Source: Clostridium thermosuccinogenes (GTDB lineage Bacteria; Bacillota; Clostridia; Acetivibrionales; DSM-5807). Taken from it: 64,000 nt of DNA. The stretch covers positions 2,815,665-2,879,664 of the forward strand of contig NZ_CP021850.1 in NCBI RefSeq assembly GCF_002896855.1, in the 5' to 3' direction. Numbering within the stretch: the first letter of the stretch is position 1; every line of letters starts with the position of its first letter. The translations under genes and the position numbers were made by a program. Shown here piece after piece: positions 17,049-26,013 of this stretch. The notes beneath the pieces are model-generated. The model saw nothing but the letters and a program-made list of their open reading frames with translations. It ran no database searches and had not been told where the DNA came from.

Positions 17049-18557
17049 ATGAATTACAGCATTCACTGTAGAAAGGTTCACAAAATCAATTTATTTTTAA
17101 CTCAAGGCCTTGTCACTTTAATTTTAATACCTCTAGTCTATTCCCGTGGGCTTGATGCTTGCAAGCTCTATATTTTTTCCGGGATTGTGGTAGTTGGGTT
17201 GGCTACCCTTAATTATTTTATTCCCACTCCCGATAAGGTAAAGGGGTTGATTTTCGCTCTATTACCCCTCACTGTCATTTGTACCATATTTTATATTGAT
17301 AGATTCACCTTAAATAAGCATTATATGATGTTTTTTACTATAATCATGATCGCCCTGTATTTTGATAAACAGATGATATTTATTTATAGCGCATTCATGA
17401 TCCTTTATACTTTTGCTTTATATATCTGTGTTCCCGCAAAATTGCTGGGTGCCGAACATAATATACCTGTGTTTATTACCATCTTTTCAGCGATTTTCAG
17501 CACCTTAGCTGCTTTATACTTTTTAACGGATGCGGGAAGCAAACTCATTTTGAGCTCTATTAATAAAGAACAGAACGCACAGAAGCTTGTTCAGCAATTA
17601 ACAGATGTTCTTCAGACAATCAATCAAAGCGCAGTAAAGCTGAACCATAGCACTGAGAATGTAAAACTGAACATGGATAGGATTCGTGAAGACAGCCAGT
17701 CTATTTTAGAGACGGTAGAACAGATGGCTGCATCCATCAGCTACGAAGCACAAAATATCACCCAGATTAACAATGTGGTTCTGTCCTCCCTGCAAAACAT
17801 GGAGAAAGCAGCGTCAGTATCACAGGAGGTAGCCGCTGAATCCCAGAAAATGAATCAAAATATACAAAAAGACTGGCACAAGGTTAGCCGGATCACTGAA
17901 TATATGAATACCCTGAATGATTCGGTTCAAATCACCACATCAACCGTGGATGAATTGCAGGAGAGCCTTCAGATGGTGAATTCCCTATTGCTCGGTATAG
18001 AAAATATCGCCAGCCAGACCAATTTGTTAGCTTTAAATGCAGCCATTGAAGCAGCACGAGCCGGCGAACAGGGAAAAGGGTTCGCCATTGTGGCCGACGA
18101 AGTTCGCAAGCTTGCCGAGCAAAGCCGTGAAATAGCTTCCCAAATTACCAAGGTCACACAGCAAATATTCGAAAAATCAAAGGCTGCTCAGGAGAAATCT
18201 CACGAAGGAAAGCAAGCTGTCGAGGAAGGGCAGTATCTATTGCATGAAATTGCCCAGTCCTTTAACACTATGAAAGAATCCTTTGATATGACCAATTTGC
18301 ATCTTAAAAATAACATGGATACAATTTTGCAAACCACCAGGGAATTCCATAAGCTGAGTGAGCAGATAGAGTCAGCTGTAGCTATTACCGAAGAAAATAC
18401 AGCATCTACGGAAGAAATTGTATCCACCCTTACCACAGAAAACGAGTTTATTGATATGATTTCGCAGTCAACACAGCAATTGAAAGATTTGAGCCAAGAG
18501 TTATTGAATGTATGCCAGAGTCAGGATTCCGACCTTCTCAGGATGGAGAAAAAATGA
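17049..18557 (+). CDS. Methyl-accepting chemotaxis protein with membrane-embedded sensor
   Basis: This 502-residue protein has AGGAGG five bases before the ATG. Residues 15-175 form about six closely packed transmembrane helices instead of an extracellular sensor loop. A long coiled-coil signalling domain follows from about 190 to the end. The conserved hairpin tip, which binds CheA and CheW, is at about 318-357 ([20 protein letters not shown], then [15 protein letters not shown]). No clear HAMP domain separates the two parts. It would sense a membrane or intracellular cue and steer motility. Single gene with its own terminator; no other chemotaxis genes lie nearby. Confidence 0.92.
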   Translation: MNYSIHCRKVHKINLFLTQGLVTLILIPLVYSRGLDACKLYIFSGIVVVGLATLNYFIPTPDKVKGLIFALLPLTVICTIFYIDRFTLNKHYMMFFTIIMIALYFDKQMIFIYSAFMILYTFALYICVPAKLLGAEHNIPVFITIFSAIFSTLAALYFLTDAGSKLILSSINKEQNAQKLVQQLTDVLQTINQSAVKLNHSTENVKLNMDRIREDSQSILETVEQMAASISYEAQNITQINNVVLSSLQNMEKAASVSQEVAAESQKMNQNIQKDWHKVSRITEYMNTLNDSVQITTSTVDELQESLQMVNSLLLGIENIASQTNLLALNAAIEAARAGEQGKGFAIVADEVRKLAEQSREIASQITKVTQQIFEKSKAAQEKSHEGKQAVEEGQYLLHEIAQSFNTMKESFDMTNLHLKNNMDTILQTTREFHKLSEQIESAVAITEENTASTEEIVSTLTTENEFIDMISQSTQQLKDLSQELLNVCQSQDSDLLRMEKK

Positions 18558-18576
18558 AAAATATTGTTGCATATAG

Positions 18577-18610
18577 GCGGCGCAGCGTTTTAATCTGCGC
18601 CCGCTTTATT
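18577..18610 (+). terminator. Terminator of the chemotaxis gene
   Basis: GCGGCGCAG pairs with CTGCGCCCGC (one bulge), followed by TTTATTATAT, 20 bases after the stop. Confidence 0.7.
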
Positions 18611-18768
18611 ATATAAGGTTTTAAAATCGCCTAGCAATTAAGCTGCATAAGCTTTTATTTTTTCTAATACCTCCACCATTCCACATGCCTTGAGGGCGGA
18701 AAAAGACAAGGTTTTTGTGTTCATGTCTTTTTATAGCAGCTTAAAGTTTGCCAATATTTTCAATCCTG

Positions 18769-19023
18769 CTATTTAAATGAATCAAAAAACCTTTTCAATT
18801 CTTCTTTTGTTTCACAATCCAGATTATGCCACCTTATACCTTGTATGGCACCTTCAAGGGCGCAAAGGGAGTTAAAACAGGTATCTCCTTCAAGCAAGCG
18901 CAGCTTTATAAATGCTTGCTTACTGCCAATCTGCTTCAAATCTTCAGCATCTTTTATTCCTGCCTTGACTAGACGTTTCTCCAATGTTTTGCCAATATTC
19001 GGCAATTCGCTCAATTTCCCCAT
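18769..19023 (-). CDS. TfoX C-terminal domain protein
   Basis: This stand-alone TfoX/Sxy C-terminal domain of about 84 residues begins GKLSELPNIGKTLEKRLVKA (helix-hairpin-helix-like) and contains LLEGDTCFNSLCALEGAIQG and WHNL. ATG 19023 has GAGGTG just upstream; a GTG at 19029 overlaps the stop of the previous gene. In gamma-proteobacteria TfoX regulates competence, but the lone C-terminal domain in Firmicutes has no proven role. It is coupled to the CMD gene in one operon. Confidence 0.88.
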   Translation of the reverse strand: MGKLSELPNIGKTLEKRLVKAGIKDAEDLKQIGSKQAFIKLRLLEGDTCFNSLCALEGAIQGIRWHNLDCETKEELKRFFDSFK

Positions 19024-19025
19024 AA

Positions 19026-19343
19026 TCACACCTCATCAAAAGAGCTTAAAGCAATCGAAAGTGATTTGATGACCTTGTTTCCAACTGCCGGCAGTCCAAG
19101 AAGAATTGCACTTTTGATATCTTCCCTTGAAGCGCCCAATTCTTTTGCTCTCTTGACATGGAATGGAATGCCGCTTTCCAGGCCAACGGCTGCAAGCACT
19201 GCGATATATGCTATTTCCATAGTTTTTTCATCAAGGCTTGATGCCCTGTCAAGCTTTTGTACTGCCTCCATCCATGTCTTTGAATGCTCTGGCGCTTCTT
19301 TCATAAACACCTGAAATGAGTTACTTACATCTTTGCTATTCAC
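19026..19343 (-). CDS. Carboxymuconolactone decarboxylase-family protein lacking the redox cysteines
   Basis: This 105-residue protein starts at GTG 19343, with GGAGGG eight bases upstream. It has the CMD/AhpD helical fold (EKTMEIAYIAVLAAVGL, then FHVKRAKELGASREDIKSAI). In active peroxidase-type members the segment before FH holds C-x-x-C; here it reads ESGIPFH, with no cysteine anywhere in the protein, so thiol redox chemistry is unlikely. It is first in an operon with TfoX-C, behind an operator shared with the neighbouring WYL regulator. Confidence 0.85.
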   Translation of the reverse strand: MNSKDVSNSFQVFMKEAPEHSKTWMEAVQKLDRASSLDEKTMEIAYIAVLAAVGLESGIPFHVKRAKELGASREDIKSAILLGLPAVGNKVIKSLSIALSSFDEV

Positions 19344-19472
19344 AATTTTTCCCTCCTTGTAAAAGCTTCATTACTTCGCTTTTGTTATTTAGCCTTTGTG
19401 CTATTTCATTTCTGTAACAAATTTCTATCTTTTGTAAAAGTATCATGTTTTTACATTTATGATATCACAGTA

Positions 19473-19496
19473 AACCAGACAACTGTATGTCAAGTT
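19473..19496. promoter_or_regulatory. Operator 2 (CMD-TfoX promoter)
   Basis: AACCAGACA-N6-TGTCAAGTT is an imperfect 24-bp palindrome matching the perfect one at 20470-20493. On the minus strand it contains TTGACA, a likely -35 of the CMD-TfoX promoter, with TGATAT about 20 bases on. It overlaps the last codons of the WYL regulator gene. Confidence 0.6.
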
Positions 19497-20422
19497 TTTT
19501 CATATACTTTACAAATACTTTCCGCCATGCTCTTTATCTTTTCTCTAAGCTCAACAGGCTCCAACACCTCTACTTTGTCACCGAACCCAAGTAGAAATCC
19601 ATATAGCCATCCACTTATCCCCATATGGAAGGTTACTTTCAGTCTGCCGTCCGGAGCAATTTCATAATTGTTTATGCCAAAAATATCATTCACCACATAC
19701 ACCATAGACTTATCGAACATTACAACAATGGGCAAGTGTTTGTCGTTGTCAAAATCCCCATCCAAATTCACACTGTCGATCGAAAATTCTCTGGCTTCAA
19801 AAGCAATGTCAGTTATTTTCAAACCGCTCATCCTACTGAGCTTGAACAGCCTGAAATCCTTCCTGAGCAAACAATAGGCGTAAAGATACCAGTTAGCTTC
19901 TTTAAATATGATGACACAGGGCTCCACTCTTCTTTCTGTCAGCTTTCCATTGCTATAATATATAAACTGGATAATTTTCCGCTCTCGTATGGCTTTTTTA
20001 ATTTCTCGTATTCTTAAGCCCAGTTGGTCATTTTTGTTCCATGAAGACAAATCAATCATAATCTCATTGCCTGTCGGTATGTAATCGGATTTGCCTGCAA
20101 TATTGGTGAGTTTTTCTATCAGCAGCTTTATTTTTACGTCATCGCTTATGCTGTACAGCCCTTTCAATCCGGTAATTATCTTGGAAACCTCATCGCTTGT
20201 AAGGATGTTCTTGTCAAGCTTGTACCCTTCCATTATACCAATTCCACCATCTGCCCCCTGAAAGGTTCTGATGGGAATTCCAGCCTGTGATATAGCTTCT
20301 ATATCCCTGTAAATCGTCCGGACTGAAACTTCAAACTTGTCTGCCAATTCTTCGGCCTTCACCTTTTCATGATTTAGCAGATATATAATAATAGACAGCA
20401 TTCTCTCAAGTTTCATCTTCAT
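19490..20422 (-). CDS. DeoR/YafY-type transcriptional regulator with WYL domain
   Basis: In this 310-residue protein, residues 1-60 are an HTH_11 domain (MLSIIIYLLNHEKVKAEELA, then FEVSVRTIYRDIEAISQAG). The WYL domain is at about 140-235 (IQFIYYSNGKLTERRVEP, then NWYLYAYCLLRKDFRLFKLSRM), and a C-terminal WCX-like segment ends FGDKVEVLEPVELREKI. WYL domains bind small ligands or nucleic acid. It lies upstream of the CMD-TfoX operon on the same strand. A 24-bp palindrome occurs before each transcription unit, which points to autoregulation plus control of that operon. Confidence 0.9.
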   Translation of the reverse strand: MKMKLERMLSIIIYLLNHEKVKAEELADKFEVSVRTIYRDIEAISQAGIPIRTFQGADGGIGIMEGYKLDKNILTSDEVSKIITGLKGLYSISDDVKIKLLIEKLTNIAGKSDYIPTGNEIMIDLSSWNKNDQLGLRIREIKKAIRERKIIQFIYYSNGKLTERRVEPCVIIFKEANWYLYAYCLLRKDFRLFKLSRMSGLKITDIAFEAREFSIDSVNLDGDFDNDKHLPIVVMFDKSMVYVVNDIFGINNYEIAPDGRLKVTFHMGISGWLYGFLLGFGDKVEVLEPVELREKIKSMAESICKVYEKT

Positions 20423-20469
20423 TGGTCAGACCATTCTCTCCTCCTGTTTTACTATAATGATATCATAAA

Positions 20470-20493
20470 AACCTGACACATATATGTCAGGTT
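20470..20493. promoter_or_regulatory. Operator 1 (WYL regulator promoter)
   Basis: AACCTGACA-CATATA-TGTCAGGTT has perfect 9-bp arms. It lies 48-71 bases before the WYL start codon. On the minus strand it includes CTGACA, a candidate -35, followed after 19 bases by TGATAT. The same half-sites recur at 19473-19496. Confidence 0.65.
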
Positions 20494-20667
20494 TGCGTCG
20501 ATCTTATATCACAAATTTGCAAGTTTAGGAAGTCCGCCATTCCAGCAGTTTGAACCTGCTTGTCCAGGCAGAAGGCGTTTTTCTTTAAAATTTCGCAGTC
20601 AGAATCATTCCCTTGCATAAATACATCCTTTAGTGATGAAATATTTTAGAATCCTTCTCACTAGCAA

Positions 20668-20963
20668 CGGACCTTAGACTTAGGAAAATTAAAAACAATA
20701 GAAACAGCTATAATTACAGCAAGTCCTGATAAAGGAATTATTAACTTTCTCACAAACCCTTTCCCTCATTTCTTTTATCTATATAATAATAGTGCTTTGA
20801 ACAAACAGACGCAGCACGATTGCTGCGTCTGTCCATTATATTAAAATCTGGCCTAAATCACTTACATCAGCCTTCCGGAATTTGATACAGGATTTTAATA
20901 TGGAGTTTGATGATATTAAAAGCCTAATAAGTTACAGTTTTGCTGTAAATCGTATCCGAACTT
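20668..20963 (-). pseudogene. Truncated duplicate of the 23.6-23.9 kb region
   Basis: At about 20668-20754, the minus strand encodes MRKLIIPLSGLAVIIAVSIV and continues FNFPKSK before stopping. It copies the signal peptide of the protein starting at 23682. At 20921-20955 it encodes SDTIYSKTVTY-stop, identical to the C-terminus of the protein at 23830-24261. The DNA between also matches the intergenic DNA at 23700-23830, including the hairpin-like GACGCAGCA...TGCTGCGTC (20810-20829 here). A duplicate of this two-gene junction was therefore present and has lost both genes except their ends. Confidence 0.75.
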
Positions 20964-21004
20964 AATATAAATGCTGGTTTGTCGGATAAAACTCATTTGC
21001 TCCA

Positions 21005-21831
21005 TCAAAACAGAATAACGGCATTTTCAAGGTCATTGATTTTACCCTCATGCCTATAAACATAGTAAGTATTGTCACCTGCTGTAACTGGGCTGGTTTC
21101 GTCCTTACTGATAAAGGTTGAAAATTCTCTGACACTTGTTTTAATGCCTCCGGGGTAAATCACTCTATTGGATTTTATTCTTCCAATGGTGTGATATCCT
21201 CTCTTTAAGGCATAGAGCATCACTTTACCCGATGTATACCAAGCATCCAACAACAAGTACGTTGTTTCTGTAACCGGTATAAATTCATCAATAAGCTGCA
21301 TTGCAAGCTCTTGTTTATTCTTAAAATGCTTCTTTGCTTTATTGCCAAAGAACTGCTTTCTAAGATAGAGCTTGAAGTTTTGTGGCAATGAATAATCAGA
21401 AATCTTATAATGGGAAGTAACTATGCAATGTGACCACATGGGTTTTTCGTCACTGTGTGAATGATGGAAATCAAGGCCCTCAATCTTTTTAGTAGACTTA
21501 TCTTTTTTACTCAAAGAGTCGTCTATGATGAGAAAGCCTACAGTATCTTCATTCACGCTATTACGGACAACATTTAGAGAATGGTTAATTCTCTTGTGGT
21601 CCACATAATCGTTACTCCATTTATACTCTCCGAGGAATCTTGAACCACAGCTTCTATCCCAGTTACAGGTATGCTTTGATTAGATCCTGGAAACATTTTG
21701 CTTCCCTCGGTGGTAATAATGCCTGAGACCATAAGAACCATATGATTTTGTATGGCTTCAGAATTATGTAATTTTAGCATATTTATATAATTGATTATAT
21801 TTTTGTTTTGTTCTATTATTATCTCAGGCAT
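21005..21831 (-). pseudogene. Inactivated DDE transposase (IS4/IS701-like)
   Basis: The N-terminal part (85 codons from 21831) and the central part (199 codons, ending 21005) are in different frames. The frames change near 21670-21695, so the original SCGSRFLGEYKWSNDYVDHK lies in the second frame. The central part has LIIDDSLSKKDK, with the first catalytic Asp, and LLLDAWYTSGKVM, with the second. The C-terminal third is missing: after NAVILF come two stops, and the frame then runs straight into the SDTIYSKTVTY remnant. No terminal repeats could be defined. It is a dead element whose right-hand part was lost at the junction with the duplicated gene fragment. Confidence 0.8.
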
Positions 21832-21960
21832 AAGTATGACCCCCGTGGAAACTGTTTGTTTCTGGACAATTCAAACTTTACCACACTTAGTCGACTTATG
21901 CTTTTGTTTTACCATTTTATTGGTAATACAATTATTTACTTTTCAATACACAACACTAAT

Positions 21961-22854
21961 TTAATAAATTATTAGATAATAGTTTTCTGTTTTACTGCTT
22001 CCACTAAAGGAATAAACTTTAAAATAATAATAACCTGATGAAGTAAAATTATACGTTGCTGAATAATCATCTGAAGTTGAATAATTACCAGTAATAAGCG
22101 CTCCACTACTGTCATAAACCTTTACATCATAATCATTGCTTGAAGGATCAATCAGACGAATAGTTTTACTGCCAGAAGATATATATACTTTCCAATAATC
22201 TTCATCTCCTGAAGAACTAATAGTTCCACCATTCCACTCATTCATGTAAGCAGCTTTTGCTGAAGAGATTGTCCCATTTGGATCGACTTCATATGACCAG
22301 TATCTTGTTTCAGGTGCCGTAAATCCTTGCTTAAATGGTATTGTACGATTTGTTGTTTCAGCAAAGGTTGTCCATGTGCTTGGAAATATTATGTAATAGC
22401 CTTCCTGGGACTGGACTTTATACATGCTAGAATTCGATGAAGTTTTATTGAGTGTCATTGTTGTATAATAATACTTATCTGATTCTAATGAATCTGCATC
22501 GGTTGTTCCAATTGCAATGTTCATCTCGTTACCGCTATCTAACGCTTGGGTATCCTTGTACGCACTAGGCAAGTCTGACTGAAAAGATGTACATGTTGTA
22601 GCATAGGCATTGCCATCATAATTGTAAAAAATCACTTCTTGCTCATATGTATCATTGCTAGCATCAAATTCTGTAATACCTGTGTCATTCCATTTCGCGA
22701 AGATGTAAGCATATCGATAATTTCCTGATTCGTATATACTTATTGCTCCATAATGTGGAGTGAAAGTCGTATAGTCTGCAGCTGCAAATGCATAATCTGA
22801 TATTATCATAGCAAATGTTAGTAGCAAAACAAAAGACAGCAAGATCTTTTTCAT
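21961..22854 (-). CDS. Secreted protein with C-terminal PPC-like beta domain
   Basis: This 297-residue protein has a signal peptide (KKILLSFVLLLTFAMIISDYAFA), and GGGAGG lies eight bases before the ATG. Residues 200-297 look like a bacterial pre-peptidase C-terminal (PPC) domain: WKVYISSGSKTIRLIDPSS, then DYDVKVYDSSGALITGNYS and YYYFKVYSFSGSS. PPC domains are usually found at the end of secreted enzymes, but no catalytic domain is visible here; the first 200 residues are Tyr/Ser/Thr-rich and unknown. It is last in a series of exported proteins behind an ECF sigma operon. Confidence 0.8.
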   Translation of the reverse strand: MKKILLSFVLLLTFAMIISDYAFAAADYTTFTPHYGAISIYESGNYRYAYIFAKWNDTGITEFDASNDTYEQEVIFYNYDGNAYATTCTSFQSDLPSAYKDTQALDSGNEMNIAIGTTDADSLESDKYYYTTMTLNKTSSNSSMYKVQSQEGYYIIFPSTWTTFAETTNRTIPFKQGFTAPETRYWSYEVDPNGTISSAKAAYMNEWNGGTISSSGDEDYWKVYISSGSKTIRLIDPSSNDYDVKVYDSSGALITGNYSTSDDYSATYNFTSSGYYYFKVYSFSGSSKTENYYLIIY

Positions 22855-22905
22855 TATTAAAACCTCCCATTTAGCATAATTTTATATAATCCTATCAATA
22901 CTGTA

Positions 22906-23682
22906 TTAATTCTTTATAATTGGGGTTATAATGTTATTGTTATCAAAGTCAAGAATCTCAACAGCTAAGACTTTACCGGATTTTGCCAGAGTATACAGAT
23001 CTGAATTCTTTGCTTTTACTCTTATGCCAGTAATAAAAAATTTACCTTTCTCCATATTCTCTTTTTGCTCTTGTAAATGTGTTAATTGTTCTTTGGCAGC
23101 TTTATACTCCATTAAAATTTCGTCTAAATTAGTCTGTGTATTTTCAGGGACCTCTATTGTCTCTGGCTTAATTCCTTTGGCAATAGCATCTTCATCATAA
23201 GATACATTATTATTTTGAATATTAGATGATTCTTGGTTTTCCTGAATAATACTGAGGCGGCTTTCAATTTCATTAAGTATTTTTTCCTGTTCCTTAATCC
23301 CATTATCTACAAGTGCATAGATTTCCTTGTAGTAATCATTTTGTATGTCCTCAATGCTTTTATTAGTACAGTCAAAATAGCCACCATACACAGTTTTGAC
23401 ACTTGAAGTAAAACTATGAAACTCAGAAATGATCTCACAATCTTTTGGCAGAATATTAGCTACATCCTTAAAGAGTGTTCCTTTCATCAAACTAATCATA
23501 ACTTCGCTTTTTTTGTTAGGTGCATTCTTGAGATTTTCTATTCTTTCATTTGACATCTGAATTCTCTGCTCGGGAGAATTTTTCATGTACTCCAAGGCAT
23601 TGGCTTTAGACTTAGGAAAACTAAAAACAATTGAAACAGCTATAATTAAAACAAGTACTAAAGGAAAAATCACTTTTCTCAT
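22906..23682 (-). CDS. Exported coiled-coil protein of unknown function
   Basis: The protein has 258 residues. An N-terminal hydrophobic segment (KVIFPLVLVLIIAVSIVFSF) acts as signal or anchor. Two charged helical stretches, about residues 115-150 and 185-215 (EILMEYKAAKEQLTHLQEQKEN), are likely coiled coils. The end, FFITGIRVKAKNSDLYTLAK and onward, looks like a small beta domain. GGAAGG precedes the ATG. A fragment of a close paralogue survives at 20668-20754. It is probably part of the ECF-controlled exported set; no function assigned. Confidence 0.75.
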   Translation of the reverse strand: MRKVIFPLVLVLIIAVSIVFSFPKSKANALEYMKNSPEQRIQMSNERIENLKNAPNKKSEVMISLMKGTLFKDVANILPKDCEIISEFHSFTSSVKTVYGGYFDCTNKSIEDIQNDYYKEIYALVDNGIKEQEKILNEIESRLSIIQENQESSNIQNNNVSYDEDAIAKGIKPETIEVPENTQTNLDEILMEYKAAKEQLTHLQEQKENMEKGKFFITGIRVKAKNSDLYTLAKSGKVLAVEILDFDNNNIITPIIKN

Positions 23683-23829
23683 AAACTCTTTCCTTCCTTT
23701 CTCTTACTTATATAATAATATTTGGGGTTCAAAGTTGCAGCAGGATTACTGCGTCTGTTTAATGCTTGTAAATTTTTAGTAATCTGGCTTGAATCATTTG
23801 CATAAGCTTTCTAAATTAAAATTAAAAGC

Positions 23830-24261
23830 CTAATAAGTTACAGTTTTGCTGTAAATCGTATCCGATTCGTAGCCACTGTCGGCAGATACGTAGTAATATG
23901 TCTCTACCCTGTAAGTCCCACTGGACACTTGATAACTCTCGTGTATGGATGCCGATGAAGATGTGGAAGATTTAGACCAGCTTTTTACATTGGACCATGT
24001 GCCGTTGGAATAACGCTGCAAAGTACATGAAAGATAAATGTATTTTCCAGCTGGTGTCTTCTGCACATAACCATAAACGGTGGCCGTTCCGTCTGCAGAA
24101 ATGGTCAGCGAAGTGCTTGCCTGGTTGATGTAAGTATATAGAATTGACACTCCGGAATCCTGCTTTGCACTGGTTTCTTCCGCTGCAAATGCTGATGTTG
24201 CTAATACAGCCAAAATAATCAGGGTACATAATGAAAAAGCAAAAAACCTCTTTTTGAACAT
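23830..24261 (-). CDS. Small secreted beta-rich protein (DUF6147-like)
   Basis: The protein has 143 residues. A signal peptide ends at SAFA-AEE. The mature part has repeated Ser/Thr/Tyr-rich strands: SLTISADGTATVYGYVQ, then CTLQRYSNGTWSNVKSWSKS and SGTYRVETYYYVSADSGYES. It is a paralogue of the gene at 3608-4045, and a third copy survives only as a C-terminal tag near 20.9 kb. It follows the anti-sigma gene, with its ribosome binding site inside a long hairpin, so its expression may be set at that structure. The DUF6147 name is from memory. Confidence 0.75.
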   Translation of the reverse strand: MFKKRFFAFSLCTLIILAVLATSAFAAEETSAKQDSGVSILYTYINQASTSLTISADGTATVYGYVQKTPAGKYIYLSCTLQRYSNGTWSNVKSWSKSSTSSSASIHESYQVSSGTYRVETYYYVSADSGYESDTIYSKTVTY

Positions 24262-24263
24262 TT

Positions 24264-24315
24264 AAAAACCTCCCTTGTTTTCTTTATAAAATAAGACAAT
24301 TCAAAGGAGGTTTTT
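24264..24315 (-). promoter_or_regulatory. Hairpin that contains the ribosome binding site of the secreted-protein gene
   Basis: On the minus strand AAAAACCTCCTTTG (24315-24302) pairs with CAAGGGAGGTTTTT (24277-24264), leaving a 24-base loop. The second arm carries GGGAGG, the ribosome binding site of the ATG at 24261, and ends in a U-run. It could act as an attenuator/terminator between the anti-sigma gene and the secreted protein, or as a translation lock. A decayed version is at 4321-4375. Confidence 0.6.
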
Positions 24316-24354
24316 GTGACAGCAAGGGAAAATATTCTTTAGAAAATTTTTAAC

Positions 24355-25050
24355 TTATGGTTCCAACTCCGTGCCTGTAATTTCAACGCTTTCCGCAATC
24401 TTAAACACGATGTCCCTATCCAGAGTTGATGACACCATGTACATATACTTATCATCATACCACAACAGGTTTTGAACGCCCTGATTGGAGTAGTACCTGG
24501 CCGGTAAACCATTAAACTCAAGTTCTTCCAGTTTTACACCTTCTGTATTTATGTTGATTGAAATATTTCCAAGGTATTGCTGGCTGTAGGATATAAAATC
24601 ATTTCCCTTTTCATATTCCAGCAGAACCATGCCGTCAGTGTCTCTATTGACCAGCTTAAAGCCTTCCGGTATATAGGCCGGCTCAAATACGGCAAAGCCG
24701 TCGGTCGCATTTTGGGATGACCGGTTTTCATTGAAGAATATGTGGGTAAGTTTCTCATACACTTCGGTTATGATTTCAAATACAGCACTACGTACAGCTG
24801 ATACGTTCATTGCTGCTGCAAACAGAATAATGATTGCGGCAATCACGGCAGCCACACGCCTACGCAATAATATCGCAGGTCTCACTGAGCTTCCCTTTTG
24901 GTTTTGCCGTATAAGCTTTTTCATCTTTCGTTCAAACCTATTCGAAAACTCATACTCTATTTCATCGTCTGTAGGCAGGTTTTCCATCTCAAATATGTCC
25001 GCTTGAATAACAGCTTTTTTTAGCATATCTTCAGTAAAACTAGTAGACAT
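24355..25050 (-). CDS. Membrane anti-sigma factor with DUF4367-like outer domain
   Basis: I start it at ATG 25050, with GGAGG nine bases upstream and an 11-base overlap with the sigma gene; this gives 231 residues. A charged cytoplasmic N-terminus of about 80 residues (STSFTEDMLKKAVIQADIF and onward) precedes one transmembrane helix (VAAVIAAIIILFAAAMNVSA). The outer domain (FEPAYIPEGFKLV, then VQNLLWYDDKYMYMVSS) is typical of DUF4367 proteins. It should sequester the ECF sigma factor made from the same message. Confidence 0.85.
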   Translation of the reverse strand: MSTSFTEDMLKKAVIQADIFEMENLPTDDEIEYEFSNRFERKMKKLIRQNQKGSSVRPAILLRRRVAAVIAAIIILFAAAMNVSAVRSAVFEIITEVYEKLTHIFFNENRSSQNATDGFAVFEPAYIPEGFKLVNRDTDGMVLLEYEKGNDFISYSQQYLGNISININTEGVKLEELEFNGLPARYYSNQGVQNLLWYDDKYMYMVSSTLDRDIVFKIAESVEITGTELEP

Positions 25051-25582
25051 GAGCGCTTTCCTCCTTTCCAAGAATCTCCTTGATTTTGCGCTTGGCACGC
25101 TCAAGCCGTTTCCTGACCACTGCCTCAGATACATCCAACATCTTTGCTATCTCTTCATTTGAAAAATCATGAACATATTTCAGTGTCAACACCTCTTTGT
25201 ATATAACCGGCAACTTCAACACCGCCCTTGCAAGATGATCCAAATCCTCTACAGCACTTGTAAATTCTGTCGTCATGCAGTATTCCACATCCTCAAAGGA
25301 AATTGTTGTACACCTTTTTCTTTGGTTGTATAAGTTGATAGAGATGTTCCTAACCATAGTAACAATATAGCTCTTAGTTTTGTGACATGAAATTTCTTCC
25401 AATTTATCAAAATTCTCAAGAATTTTCAAAAAGGTTTGGTGTACAGCATCTTCGGCAAGCAGTTCATCATTCAGGATGCGGTTGGCCACATGGAACATGA
25501 GCTTTCTGTATGTCATATAAAGTGTTTCAAATTTACTTTTATCCTCTTCACCGCCCAGCATCGCCAGATATATTGGAAGCAT
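25040..25582 (-). CDS. ECF-type RNA polymerase sigma factor
   Basis: I start it at ATG 25582 (MLPIYLAMLGGEEDKSKFET), which has GGGGGTGAG just upstream. The frame is open to 25732, but that extension crosses a terminator hairpin. The product has 180 residues. Region 2 includes ELLAEDAVHQTFLKILENF, and region 4 includes FSNEEIAKMLDVSEAVVRKR and onward. The organisation sigma, anti-sigma (11-base overlap), secreted proteins parallels the pair at 1.8-3.4 kb. Confidence 0.92.
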   Translation of the reverse strand: MLPIYLAMLGGEEDKSKFETLYMTYRKLMFHVANRILNDELLAEDAVHQTFLKILENFDKLEEISCHKTKSYIVTMVRNISINLYNQRKRCTTISFEDVEYCMTTEFTSAVEDLDHLARAVLKLPVIYKEVLTLKYVHDFSNEEIAKMLDVSEAVVRKRLERAKRKIKEILGKEESAHVY

Positions 25583-25686
25583 TTTCTCACCCCCTGCATT
25601 TTCATGCTCTTTTTGCATCCTTTCTCTTCGATATAACGTGGTCTTCCGCACTACCGCATGATCTTGATTACAGCCTGTTGTTCCAT

Positions 25687-25710
25687 AAAAAAAGAAGCAA
25701 TGAATGCTTC
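25687..25710 (-). terminator. Terminator between the AraC and sigma genes
   Basis: On the minus strand GAAGCA-TTCAT-TGCTTC is followed by seven T residues. It separates the AraC gene from the sigma operon. The rest of 25583-26013 shows no gene. Confidence 0.75.
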
Positions 25711-26013
25711 CTGGAGTTCGGCTTTGCGGCATATATCATATTTAAAAGTAAATTAAACAATTTCATCCGCATTACTCTTCATAAAATGAACATGAAGAAA
25801 GCACGTCCTATATGTTTAAATTCTTTATTTTTCACAGTTTGGTTGTTAAAGCTTAAAATTTTAATTCTCCTCTGATAAATTCCATTAGTAGTGAGTTCCC
25901 ATAATATTGACCGGAAACAGGAGCATATCACGCTGTACCGCTATCCGGAACCACTGCTGCAAAAATCATGCGCCCCGGGCAGCATAAAAGAAATATTAAC
26001 ACCCTTCCTCACA

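Noticed and set aside
20810-20830. Phage attachment site or small CRISPR-like repeat near GACGCAGCA
   Set aside because: It is a simple inverted repeat that recurs once at 23.74 kb as part of the duplicated junction; no arrays or integrase nearby.
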